DNA from: Anaeromyces robustus
Taxonomy: Eukaryota > Neocallimastigomycota > Neocallimastigomycetes > Neocallimastigales > Neocallimastigaceae
Reading direction: 5' to 3'
Assembly: GCA_002104895.1 (NCBI GenBank)
Contig: MCFG01000234.1
Span: 1 to 35,000, forward strand
Length of the DNA: 35,000 nt
Position numbers and translations under genes: made by a program
Shown: one piece after another, positions 21,989 to 32,822 of the stretch
Numbering within the stretch: the stretch's first letter is position 1
How the letters are laid out: every line of letters begins with the position of its first letter
The notes under the pieces: model-generated
Told to the model about the DNA's origin: nothing
The model's database searches: none
What the model saw: the letters and a program-made list of their open reading frames with translations, nothing else

Positions 21989-22026
21989 AAAAAAAAACAA
22001 ATAAAATACCCAAACTAAAAAAATTT
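21989..22026 (+). promoter_or_regulatory. Orphan tRNA-Ser 5' flank (no tRNA attached)
   Basis: A-run, ACCCAAA, then CTAAAAAAATTTGA: a shortened version of the native tRNA-Ser flank, ending exactly where a class I element (C, inverted) begins with TGATGCAGG. A tRNA-Ser gene should lie beyond that element but does not, suggesting it was lost. Confidence 0.5.
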
Positions 22027-23597
22027 GATGATGCAGGAAACAGTATATTCATAAACAATAAATATAATTAACTTATACTAAATAATTATTACTAATGAAT
22101 CAATAAAATTAAAAATAAAATAATCTTTTGTTTTAACTCTTCTTTTATTTATTATTCTTATTTTTAAATACAAATTATTGATCGTTTTTATAAAAGAAAG
22201 AAAAATTATCCTCCTTTTATAATACATGAATTTTATTATTATAGTCTTTCGACTATTATTATTATTATTATTTATTTAATTAATCTAATTACTATTATTT
22301 ATTTTATAATATAATTCACTATTCTAAATATTATATTCTAAGATTTATTTTAATATTAATTATTATTGTTATTATTATTTATTAATATTTTCTATTCTAA
22401 TTATTAAATATTTTATTAATCTATTTAGTGTTTTAAATAAAAATTAAAAATAAATATTATACTTTTATACAGAAATACATTTAACTTCTGTATTATACAT
22501 TTTATATTTAATTCATTTATTTTATAATTAATTTTTATTATTTTATTTATTTTATTTTACTTTAATAATATACAGAATATTTATTTTCTGTATTTGTCCA
22601 GGGTTTTTAAGTTGGAGGGAAAGAATAAGGGAAAAAGGGAAAAGAATGGATAATATTATTATTTAATTATAATTATTTATATATTTATTATTATAAATAT
22701 TTATTATTATAATTATATTGAAGTATTAAATTTATTAAAGGTTAGAATTAGAAATATTAATAATTATTGTTATAAGAATATAAATAAGATATATTAATAA
22801 AGTATTGTAAAATATTTAATATTAATAAAAATTGTTATAATATATTAATTATCAATGTGTTTAAGTAATTTAATTTATGTGTTTAAGTAAATAAATAATG
22901 TAAATAAGTAAAATAATATATGTGGAAAAGTCATAATATATTCATATGATAAAAATTTATATTTTACTACGCCACATTATTTTATATAAATATGTAAAAA
23001 TTTATTTCCATTAATCTATGTAATTACCTATTTATTTTAATAATAAATAAACTTAATATATATTAATAAAACTATTTATAACAAAAATAATTATTATATA
23101 TTAATAAAATATTATTTAAGATATTATTTATTATATATATAAAGTTTATTATAAAGTATTAATAAGATTTATTTAAAATATTAATAAAGATATAGAATTT
23201 ATTATAAGATATTAATAAAATTTATTTAATATAAAATATTAATAATATTTATTTATTATAAGAATATTAATAAAATTTATTATAAGAATATTTATTATAA
23301 GAATATTTATTTATAAGAATATTGATAAAATTTAATAAAAGAATTTTTATTATAAAGTATTAATAAAATTTATTTGATATTAATAAAATATTGATAATTT
23401 ATTATAAGATATTAATAAAATATTGATAATTTATTATAAGATATTAATAAAATATTGATAATTTATTATAAGATATTAATAAAATATTGATAATATAGGA
23501 ATAATTTTTAATATAGATAAATTATTATGTTTTAAGATTTTAATAATATTATAAAGAAGTTTTATTAAGAGTTGGTTTATATGGAATAAAGGTTTAA
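22027..23597 (-). mobile_element. Element C, inverted, partial with extra internal sequence
   Basis: On the minus strand it ends TTTCCTGCATCA followed by TCAAATTTTT, the class I target. The tetraloop hairpin (22241-22256), both TTCTGTAT/ATACAGAA hairpins and the CT-rich stretch (as GA-rich, about 22600-22650) are present. About 350 bases near 22800-23150 have no match in the 6506 copy. 23390-23480 holds a short tandem repeat of AATAAAATATTGATAATTTA. Its other end is replaced by family B at 23598. Confidence 0.6.
23390..23490. repeat. Short tandem repeat, unit about 33 bp
   Basis: Three to four near-perfect copies of TTATTATAAGATATTAATAA plus ATATTGATAA within element C (inverted copy). It is a local slippage expansion. 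Confidence 0.7.
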
Positions 23598-24938
23598 TGT
23601 TAAATGAGGGTAGTTTTGGTTTAATAATGGTCAGGTCAAGATGTTTAATTAATAACAAAATAACTAATTAAACAAATATATAATTAATAGGCAAATTTAT
23701 TTATTAATACACAATAAATTAATTAATTAATTAAAAGAACACGTTTTAAAATAATTAAGTTTTATAATAATATTTTTTATTAATAATTAATTAAGAAAAG
23801 TTTAAATAATAATTAGATTATTAAGTCATTAATTCTAAGTTATTTAATAATCTTACAAAGATTAAAAGGAATTGTAATTTCAATCCTTATTTATACTTTT
23901 TCTAAATCTAATAATTATTAATACATTTAATTATTATAATCTATTGATAATATATTTATACATGTATAATTTTAAATAAAATATATGAATAAAATAATAT
24001 TGATAAAAATCTAACTATATAAAACTAATATAAAACTATATAAACTATTAATAAATTTAATGATAAGAATTTATAATCTAAGATTTAGATTTATAACTAT
24101 TCTAATTATTTAACTAGTTAACTATTTAATTATTTAATTGTTTAGTATACTATTTAATTATTTATCTATATATTAATTATTTTTATCTTTGGATTTTTAT
24201 AATCTTTTCTGTATAATTAATTATTATAGATAAAATGGGATATTTTTAATTATTTAAGATCTTAAGTAAATTTTAAATCTTTTTGAGATTTTTTAGAATT
24301 CTAAGAATTTCTGTAAATTAATATAATAATCAACTATTCTAATTTTTATAAAAATAATTAACAATTATTATAATATATTATATAAAATTATTATTATTAT
24401 TATAATTAATATTTTATAAATTATTTGAAGGCGTTTTCTGTATATCTGAATAATTATTATTATTATAAATTATAATATAATTATTGAAATAAAAAGATTT
24501 TATCTATATAAAATTTTATAATTATTTATTTATGGATCCTTGTAAATATTTAATTATATTTTTATATTGTGTAAACCTTTAAAGTCCAATATCTCGCCAA
24601 CCAGTGGTCCAAATGGGCTGAAATTCAGATATGTTGTAGCTCTTGAGCAGAGCTTCTCAATGAGCATAAAATCAAAGCGAAGCGGCGGAAATCTTCAATA
24701 TTTGGTGAGTTATCGTTATTTTTCTTCTGATTATTTTTATTAATATCTTAAGGGTTAAATTAAGTTGATTAATATTTATTTAATTTGTCCAAACCCTTTA
24801 CAATATCAATTTAATTACTTTTTAATATTTGTTTATTTTATTGAAAATCGAATTTTAAGTGATTTAGTCAATAACGAAATTTAAATGTAATTGATCTATT
24901 AGTGAATTTCAATTTTAAATCCACTAATATTCGCGACA
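23598..24938 (-). mobile_element. Family B LTR, inverted, 1341 bp, near-identical to 1739-3079
   Basis: Plus-strand ends TGTTAAATGAGGG and TTCGCGACA. It has the same length as the copy at 1739-3079 and, read by eye, differs at only a small number of positions over the whole length. It occupies the class II site of tRNA-Ser copy 5: removing the LTR array leaves it about 65 bp upstream of that gene. Its left side abuts element C without a matching 5-bp repeat, pointing to recombination there. Confidence 0.65.
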
Positions 24939-24993
24939 AAAAAAAACACATAAATACCCAAATTATAATTATATAATTACTAAAAAATTTTGA
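24939..24993 (+). promoter_or_regulatory. Displaced native flank of tRNA-Ser copy 5
   Basis: A-run with CACATAAATACCC, TATAATTATATAATTA, CTAAAAAATTTTGA: the reverse complement of the block at 985-1039. The LTR array that follows separates it from its gene by 2.6 kb. Confidence 0.75.
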
Positions 24994-25507
24994 TGATACT
25001 GATATTTATTTTGTATCTTTAATATATTTTAGGAACGCGACAGTTGGGGAACACGACAATATAATATTTTCATAATAAGATATTTATTTTATGTTTTAAT
25101 AGACTATTTATTTATTTAAAAATAATTAATTACATTTAAATTATAATTATAAATAAAATATATTTATTCCAATAATTAAATATAATATTAATTCTATTTA
25201 AAACATGTTTATAATGACAATAATAACTATTTCTGAAAATTAATATTGAAAACCTTGTGTTGAAAATAATAATTCTTTTAAATTATAAAATATTGATAAT
25301 AAAATTCTTCTAAAAATTCTTTTATACTTATCTGAAGCAATTCCCTAACTCAGGAAAAGTCCTCGTTTAATTTTATTATTATTATTTTTCTTTTATATCT
25401 ATATTTTAATTATTTATCCAATCATTTACATATTATTATCCAATAATATGATTGAATATTTATTTATAGAACCATATACTCATTCTTTATATAACTATCT
25501 TGTATCA

Positions 25508-25527
25508 TAACGCCCCCACTTAAGTTA
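25508..25527 (-). other. Polypurine tract of the Ty3-like element (first unit)
   Basis: On the minus strand AAGTGGGGGCGTTA ends directly at the LTR, where plus-strand DNA synthesis would start. An identical tract lies at 26565-26584. Confidence 0.7.
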
Positions 25528-25788
25528 TGACTTCGTCCCTTGAAGTCATTCAAGCTTAGAATTTGTCAAAATTTGTATATATTTCTTAATAAAACTTCAC
25601 AAAAATATTAATTATTTCACTCGTAATTAATAAAAGTCCACCTTTTCTCTTAAACTCTACGGTAGATAAAAAAAAATAAAAGATAATCCACAAAAATCTA
25701 TAGCCGGTAGTTAACCAAATTCATAAGTTAAAAGATATTTCTTTAGCATCCACAATTAGCAGTAGAAATTTCCTTGAGGCAGTGAAAA

Positions 25789-25823
<35 letters not shown>

Positions 25824-26028
25824 ATTATTTTAAAAATTTTTTAAAAATATTTAAAAATATATAATTATATAAATTTTTTTATATATATATATATATAATA
25901 ATTATATAATAAAGGATTTATATATATATAATTCTACATTTTTTTTTATACGCAGATATAAAAAGATAATAATAATATTTTTAATAAATAAATATTTTAT
26001 TATTTTTCATATTATAATGTCACTGTCA

Positions 26029-26046
26029 CGCCCGGATTCTCCACCA
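26029..26046 (-). other. Primer-binding-site-like sequence (first unit)
   Basis: Minus-strand TGGTGGAGAATCCGGGCG, four bases inside the LTR, is the complement of a tRNA 3' end ...GGATTCTCCACCA. The identical sequence is at 27086-27103. None of the tRNAs in this window (Ser, Arg, Glu) ends this way, so the primer is not identified. Confidence 0.6.
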
Positions 26047-26845
26047 TTTTTGATACTGATATTTATTTTGTATCTTTAATATATTTTAGGAACGCGACAG
26101 TTGGGGAACACGACAATATAATATTTTCATAATAAGATATTTATTTTATGTTTTAATAGACTATTTATTTATTTAAAAATAATTAATTACATTTAAATTA
26201 TAATTATAAATAAAATATATTTATTCCAATAATTAAATATAATATTAATTCTATTTAAAACATGTTTATAATGACAATAATAACTATTTCTGAAAATTAA
26301 TATTGAAAACCTTGTGTTGAAAATAATAATTCTTTTAAATTATAAAATATTGATAATAAAATTCTTCTAAAAATTCTTTTATACTTATCTGAAGCAATTC
26401 CCTAACTCAGGAAAAGTCCTCGTTTAATTTTATTATTATTATTTTTCTTTTATATCTATATTTTAATTATTTATCCAATCATTTACATATTATTATCCAA
26501 TAATATGATTGAATATTTATTTATAGAACCATATACTCATTCTTTATATAACTATCTTGTATCATAACGCCCCCACTTAAGTTATGACTTCGTCCCTTGA
26601 AGTCATTCAAGCTTAGAATTTGTCAAAATTTGTATATATTTCTTAATAAAACTTCACAAAAATATTAATTATTTCACTCGTAATTAATAAAAGTCCACCT
26701 TTTCTCTTAAACTCTACGGTAGATAAAAAAAAATAAAAGATAATCCACAAAAATCTATAGCCGGTAGTTAACCAAATTCATAAGTTAAAAGATATTTCTT
26801 TAGCATCCACAATTAGCAGTAGAAATTTCCTTGAGGCAGTGAAAA

Positions 26846-26880
<35 letters not shown>

Positions 26881-27636
26881 ATTATTTTAAAAATTTTTTA
26901 AAAATATTTAAAAATATATAATTATATAAATTTTTTTTTATATATATATATATAATAATTATATAATAAAGGATTTATATATATATAATTCTACATTTTT
27001 TTTTATACGCAGATATAAAAAGATAATAATAATATTTTTAATAAATAAATATTTTATTATTTTTCATATTATAATGTCACTGTCACGCCCGGATTCTCCA
27101 CCATTTTTGATACTGATATTTATTTTGTATCTTTAATATATTTTAGGAACGCGACAGTTGGGGAACACGACAATATAATATTTTCATAATAAGATATTTA
27201 TTTTATGTTTTAATAGACTATTTATTTATTTAAAAATAATTAATTACATTTAAATTATAATTATAAATAAAATATATTTATTCCAATAATTAAATATAAT
27301 ATTAATTCTATTTAAAACATGTTTATAATGACAATAATAACTATTTCTGAAAATTTAATATTGAAAACCTTGTGTTGAAAATAATAATTCTTTTAAATTA
27401 TAAAATATTGATAATAAAATTCTTCTAAAAATTCTTTTATACTTATCTGGAGCAATTCCCTAACTCAGGAAAAGTCCTCGTTTAATTTTATTATTATTAT
27501 TTTTCTTTTATATCTATATTTTAAATATTTATCCAATCATTTACATATTATTATCCAATAATATGATTGAATATTTATTTATAGAACCATATACTCATTC
27601 TTTATATAACTATCTTGTATCATCGAAACAATGAAA

Positions 27637-27718
27637 GATAGTTTGTCCGAGTGGTTAAGGAGTTAGACTTGAAATCTAATAGGCTCTGCCTGCGCAGGTT
27701 CAAACCCTGCAGCTGTCG
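27637..27718 (+). tRNA. tRNA-Ser(UGA), copy 5
   Basis: 82 nt on the plus strand, with the same body as the four minus-strand copies and the U3 acceptor variant of copy 3. Anticodon UGA; intact B box GGTTCAAACCC. The terminator is weak: short T4 runs at about 27723 and 27731. The LTR end upstream places TATATA at 27603-27608, 29-34 bp before the gene, exactly where the native flank has it in copies 1 and 3. Confidence 0.97.
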
Positions 27719-28915
27719 CTTGAATTTTCTATTTTAAATAAATAATCTTTCTTTTTTATTATTTTTGGTATTTTATAAAAAGTAAAAATATTTTCATATT
27801 TAAATAAAATATTTGAAATTAGTAATATTTTTTAAATAATGAAATTTTAATAAAATAATAATAAAAAACGTACATACAAATAAATAAATAGACAAATAAA
27901 TAAATAAATAAAAATAAAAATAAAAAATAATAAAATATATAATTAAGTAGAAATAGAATAAATAAAAAAAGGAGTAGAAAAGAATTTTTAATTATTAACT
28001 AAAAATTATTAAATTCATTAATAGAAATCATGTATCATATGCTTTTTTATATTTCTAATTATAAATAATAATAGTAATAATAATAATATTAAATTTTTTA
28101 AAAAAATTAATATATATATATATAATAAATGAAAAAAAAAAAAGAAAAAGAAAAAAAAAATTTTTTTATTATTATAAATAAGAAAGATATAGAATATACT
28201 TTGAATAATAATAATAATACAAATAATTTTTTATAATTATTAAATAATAATTAATACAATTATATAATGTAAATAATAATAAAATTATATTAATGGAATG
28301 CTTTTTTTTATTAATATGTATTATTATTTACTAGTTACTTATATTACTGATATAAATTTTAATATTATTAATGAATTTAGTATTTATTATTATGTCTTAT
28401 TTAAGATTTTTTATATTTTGATTAGTTTTTTAATATCATATCATATGTATTTTTAAAATATTAATTATAAAAGTAAATTGAAAATTATATTTTATAGGTT
28501 GTCCATTTATAATAATTAATATAGAGTACAATTAATAACAATAATATTAAAAATTAAATTCAATAATTAATAAAAATATTAGAAAAGAAAATAACAATAA
28601 ATAAGTTATTATTATTTGAATATTAATTCAAAGATTTATTTAATTGATTTTTATTTTTTTTTTTTTAATTTATTTATTTATTTAATTATTAGGTTATATT
28701 TTATAATTTAATTTTTCTGTTTCATCACTTTGTTGTTGTGATGATTAAAAGTAATTTACTTTTAAATATTAATTATTTTTATGAAAATTATATAAATTTA
28801 AAATAAATAATATAGAACATTTGTATCATTCATTCTTTTTTTTCCATAAAACTTAATTATGGCTCTAATAAATTAAAAAAAAAAAATTTTTGGACTTTTT
28901 TTTTTATTTGATTAA

Positions 28916-28991
28916 TTTATTATCAGTTATAATGATCAACTTTATTTGGTTAATTTATTATCAGTTATAATGATTAACTTTATTTGGTTAA
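28916..28991. repeat. 38-bp tandem repeat, two full copies
   Basis: Units 28916-28953 and 28954-28991 differ at one base; a partial third copy precedes them. Each contains CAGTTATAATGATYAACTTT. They lie about 450-520 bp upstream of the beta-glucosidase ATG and could be a duplicated activator site. Confidence 0.75.
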
Positions 28992-29312
28992 TTTAAATCA
29001 GACTATAATTTAAATTCATTTGGTATAATTAATTCATTTTATATTATTTATATATTAATATAATAGAATATATATATATGTTAAATTAAAAGTATATACA
29101 TGGATAAATTTTTTTACGATTTAAGATTTTATAATTAAATTTAAAAAATTAAAATATAAAATTTTTGCATTTATAATTTATTATAATTGGCTTTTTATAG
29201 TTATTTTAATTATCAATAAATAAAAATTATTTAGATAATTCTTTAATATGGTGGAATAATATTTAATTAATTAAAATAGAAAAAGATATATATTATAAAA
29301 AATTTTTTTCAG

Positions 29313-29320
29313 TATAAATA
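29313..29320 (+). promoter_or_regulatory. TATA box of the beta-glucosidase gene
   Basis: TATAAATA followed by GACC stands out from the surrounding AT sequence, with a CAGTCAAC motif about 30 bases downstream that could mark the transcript start. The start codon is 117 bases further on. Confidence 0.5.
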
Positions 29321-29436
29321 GACCAAATTATCCCTTATTGGAGCAGTCAACAAAAAAAAAATTATAATATAATCATAAAAGAAAAATATAATAAACAGAA
29401 ATATAATATATATATATATAGAAAAAAAAATATAGT

Positions 29437-32131
29437 ATGAAATTTCTAAATTTAATTACAATTTCAATTGCCATATTATTTATTAATTTGGCATTTGCTT
29501 CTTCCGTGGAAAAAAGATGTAATTTTTATTGAAATATATAATTTAATTATTTTATATATTGATTTATTCTTATTGTTTTAATAAATAAAAAAAAACATAA
29601 TAAAATGAAGCATAATTAAATTTTAATCAATCAGTTAATTATTTATTTTATTTTAATTTTAAAAAAAAATTTAATTATAATATATAGGTTTTAAAAAAAA
29701 GAATAAAGGATTTACTAGATTTTCAGGGGATGAAGTTTATTCATATGAAAAAGAACATATTAAAACTTTAGCTAGTTATTCTTCGGAATGTACTGTTTTA
29801 TTAAAAAAGAATGGTGATTTCCCTCTTACTAAAGAAGACACTAGAAAAGTTTATTTATATGGTAATGCTGTAAGAAAAACTTTAAAAGGTGGTACAGGTT
29901 CTGGTGATGTTAATTTACGTGAATTCGTCAATATTGAAACTGCTTTCACTAATGCAGGTTTTGAAGTTTTAACTAAAGATTTCATTGATGCTTATGATGA
30001 AGTTTATGAAAAAGCTAATAAAGAATTCCAAGAAGAATTAAATAATAATGGTGGTGGTATTTTAAATATGGGTGCTATTATGTCTGAACCAGAATATGAT
30101 CTTCCTTACGTTAAAGAAGGTGATCTTGCTATTTATGTTTTAGGTAGAGTTTCAGGTGAAGGTACTGATAGAAAACCAATTAAGGGTGATCTTTTCCTTA
30201 CTGATACTGAAAGAAAAATGATTAATGATTTAGCTAAAGGTTTCAAAAAATTCATGCTTGTTTTAAATACTGGTGGTCCAATTGATTTATCAGATCTTGA
30301 TGATGTTAAAAATATTTTAATTTTATCTCAACTTGGTGTTAATACTTCTAATACTTTAGTTGATGTTATTACTGGTGCTAAATATCCATCTGGTAAACTT
30401 GCTACTACTTGGACTAAATATGAAGATTATCAAACTATTGGTGATTTTGCTGAAAAAGATGATACTAATTATAAGGAAGGTATTTATGTTGGTTATCGTT
30501 ACTTTGATACTGTTAATACTGATGTTATGTATCCATTCGGTTTCGGTTTAGGTTACACTGATTTTGAATATGAAATTAAATCTTCAAAATTAAATGGTGA
30601 AACTTTCGAAGTTAAAACTAATGTTAAGAATGTTGGTAAATACAAGGGTAAAGAAGTTATGGAAGTTTATTTATCTAAGCCAAACACTACTTTAGATGAA
30701 CCATACCAAATTTTAGTTGGTTTCGCTAAAACTGATGAATTAAAACCAAATAAAAAGCAAACACTTACTATTAAATTCAAATTATCTGACTTTGCTAGTT
30801 ATGATACTAAGACTGCTACTTACATTTTAGATAAAGGTGATTATGTTGTTCGTGTTGGTAATTCTAGTAGAAATACTAAACCATGTGGTGTTATTAAAGT
30901 TGAATCTAGAATTGATGTTAGAAAAGTTGAAAATAAATTAGGAGATCCAGGTTTTGAAGATTACGTTCCAAAAATAAATAGTAAGAAAGAAGATTTAAGT
31001 AATGTTAAAACATTTACACTTAATGCTAAAAAAGTTAAGAAAGAAACTGTTGATTATGATTATTCATATCCAATTGCTAAGGAAGTTAAAGCTTTAACTC
31101 TTGAAGAAAAAGCTAAATTAGTTATTGGTGGTTATGTTGAAGATTTTATTGAAAGTCTTATTGGTGCAGCTGTTACTACTGTTGCAGGTGCTGCTGCTGA
31201 AACTAATACACTTGATGGTAAATTAAAACCAATTATTATGGCTGATGGTCCAGCTGGTGTAAGAATTGCAAAAAGTTATTTCCTTGATAGTGATGGTAAA
31301 GCTCATAATCTTGAAGGTAATTTACCAGAATCTATGATGAGTTTATTACCACCAGAAATGTTACAATTAGTTGATGCTAGTATGCCAAAACCATCAGTAA
31401 ATGATACTATTTATCATCAATATGCTTCTGCTATTCCAATTGGTACAGCTCTTGCTCAAAGTTGGAATAAAGAATTTGCTGAAGCTTGTGGTGATATCGT
31501 TGGTAGTGAAATGGTAATGTTTGGAGTTAATTTATGGCTTGCTCCAGCTTTAAATATTCATAGAAGTATTTTATGTGGTAGAAACTTTGAATATTATTCT
31601 GAAGATCCATTTATTAGTGGTATTATGGCTAGTGCTATTACTAATGGCGTTCAAGAACATAAGAATGCTTTTGTTACTCTTAAACATTTTGCTGCTAACA
31701 ATCAAGAAACTAATCGTTATCTTAATAGTAGTAATGTATCTGAAAGAGCTATGAGAGAAATTTACTTAAAAGCATTTGAAATGGCTATTAAAGAAGCTGA
31801 TCCAAAAGCTATTATGACATCATTTAATTTACTTAATGGAGTTCACACTAGTGAAAGTAAAGAATTAACTAATGATATTTTAAGACATGAATTTGGATTT
31901 GATGGTCTTGTTATGACTGATTGGGTTATAGCAATGGAAGGTGAATATAAATATCCAAACCCATCTGCTTCTAATGTTATTAAAGCTACTGGTGATCTTT
32001 TCATGCCAGGATCTCAAGCTGATTATGAAAATGTTCTTGAAGCTATTAAAAATAAAACATTAACTATGGAAGAATTAGAAATGGCTGTTACTAAAATTTA
32101 CAAATTATCTAAACAAATTGAAAAGAAATAA
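29437..32131 (+). CDS. Secreted GH3 beta-glucosidase, permuted domain order, one intron
   Basis: Splits beta-linked gluco-oligosaccharides such as cellobiose to glucose outside the cell. Exon 1 is 29437-29518, the intron is 29519-29687 (169 nt, GTAATT...TATAG, inside codon 28), exon 2 is 29688-32131; 841 residues. Residues 1-21 form a signal peptide (AILFINLAFA), followed by a Kex2-type KR at 26-27. Then come the domains in order: GH3 C-terminal domain (about 50-317, GGTGSGDVN at 95-103, putative acid/base E185 in SGEGTDR, YPFGFGLGY at 309-317), an Fn3-like domain (about 324-434), and last the GH3 barrel (about 489-841) with D547 in MADGPAGVR, R659, KH at 693-694 and nucleophile D772 in GLVMTDW. 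This reversed order is known for Ruminococcus albus and Butyrivibrio enzymes. No dockerin, so not cellulosome-bound. GGT/GCT-rich codons set it apart from its surroundings. Bacterial origin with fungal signal and intron is inferred. Confidence 0.93.
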
Positions 32132-32604
32132 ATATATATATATATTAAATAATAGAGAAATTATAAATATACCTTTTTAGAAATAGTAAAAAAAAAATGT
32201 AAAAAGAAAAATTCTTTTTCTATATTAAAAAAAATATTGTTTACTTAATTATTAATAAAATTTCATTTATAATAAAAATTATAAAAAAAAATATATTTAA
32301 TGTATTGAATATTAATTATAAATTTTTTTATTATTTTTTTTTTTCATTCTATATAGATATTTTTTAAAAAAAAATTTTTTTAGATAATATTAAAAAGTTG
32401 AAATATTTGAAAAGAAAAATAAAAAAGCAATATAAAATTAATTAATTATATCAAATAAATAATAATAAAAAGAAAGAAATAAAAATATTGAAAATATTGA
32501 TTGAAAATATTAATTTAATATAGTAAAAATATTAATAAATAAAAAAATAAAATAAAATTAGTATTATTCATTTAAAATTCAAAAAAAAAAAGTAAAAATA
32601 CGAG
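32132..32604. other. Spacer between beta-glucosidase and tRNA pair
   Basis: AT-rich 3' region. On the minus strand it contains T5 and T12 runs just past tRNA-Arg (about 32580-32600), the probable Pol III terminator. Confidence 0.6.
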
Positions 32605-32678
32605 CACTCACGGCGGGACTTGAACCCGCAATCTTCAGATTAGAAGTCTGACGCCCTATCCGATTAGGCTACGCGAGC
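32605..32678 (-). tRNA. tRNA-Arg(UCU)
   Basis: 74 nt. Acceptor GCTCGCG pairs with CGTGAGT, including G-U pairs. The anticodon stem TCAGA/TCTGA has loop CTTCTAA with anticodon UCU, reading AGA. T arm GCGGG-TTCAAGT-CCCGC. It lies 6 bases downstream of tRNA-Glu, too close for its own upstream promoter, so it is probably the second gene of one transcript. AGA is the main Arg codon in the beta-glucosidase. Confidence 0.95.
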
Positions 32679-32684
32679 TTTACA

Positions 32685-32756
32685 TTCCGCATCGGGGAAT
32701 CGAACCCCGGCCGCCACGGTGAAAGCGTGGAATCCTAGCCACTGGACCAATGCGAA
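32685..32756 (-). tRNA. tRNA-Glu(UUC)
   Basis: 72 nt. Acceptor TTCGCAT pairs with ATGCGGA, discriminator A. Anticodon stem CCACG/CGTGG, loop CTTTCAC, anticodon UUC. T arm CGGGG-TTCGATT-CCCCG. It is first in the Glu-Arg pair; no T-run separates the two. Its 5' flank has a TATATT-like box about 29-36 bp upstream, and LTR E begins 66 bp upstream. Confidence 0.96.
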
Positions 32757-32822
32757 TTTCTTTAATTTCAAAAAAATAGCTGTAGAATATAATTAAATTT
32801 TGGCGTAAACCACTTTTTTTCA

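Larger units (their letters stand above)
24994..27622 (-). mobile_element. Tandem Ty3-like non-autonomous array: LTR-internal-LTR-internal-LTR
   Basis: Three LTRs (24994-25507, 26051-26564, 27108-27622) begin TGATACTG and end TTGTATCA. They alternate with two 543-bp internal regions (25508-26050, 26565-27107), a repeat period of 1057 bp. The three LTRs show only about three differences in 514 bp, so the array is very young. Read on the minus strand each internal region opens with a primer-binding-site-like sequence and closes with AACTTAAGTGGGGGCGTTA, a polypurine tract resembling those of Ty3/gypsy elements. No gag or pol is present, so mobility would have depended on a partner. It starts 14 bp upstream of tRNA-Ser copy 5 and points away from it. 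Flanks TTGA and TCGA suggest a 4-bp target duplication with one later change. Confidence 0.85.
27719..29436. other. Intergenic region and promoter of the beta-glucosidase
   Basis: AT-rich simple sequence with no gene seen. Notable items are a 38-bp tandem repeat at 28916-28991, a palindrome AAAAGTAATTTACTTTT at about 28747-28763 and a TATA box at 29313-29320. Confidence 0.6.

Noticed and set aside
23476-23658. 60-codon open frame on the minus strand
   Set aside because: Spans the junction of element C and family B, so it cannot be an inherited gene.
24994-27622. Tandem satellite
   Set aside because: Period 1057 could suggest a satellite, but TG...CA ends, target-like flanks, a primer-site-like sequence and a polypurine tract mark it as an LTR element array.
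30068-30070. Internal ATG as the start of the beta-glucosidase
   Set aside because: Starting here would drop the first half of the GH3 C-terminal domain; the frame runs open back to 29690 and joins a signal-peptide exon through a good intron.
30360-30551. 63-codon plus-strand frame
   Set aside because: Out-of-frame shadow within the beta-glucosidase exon.
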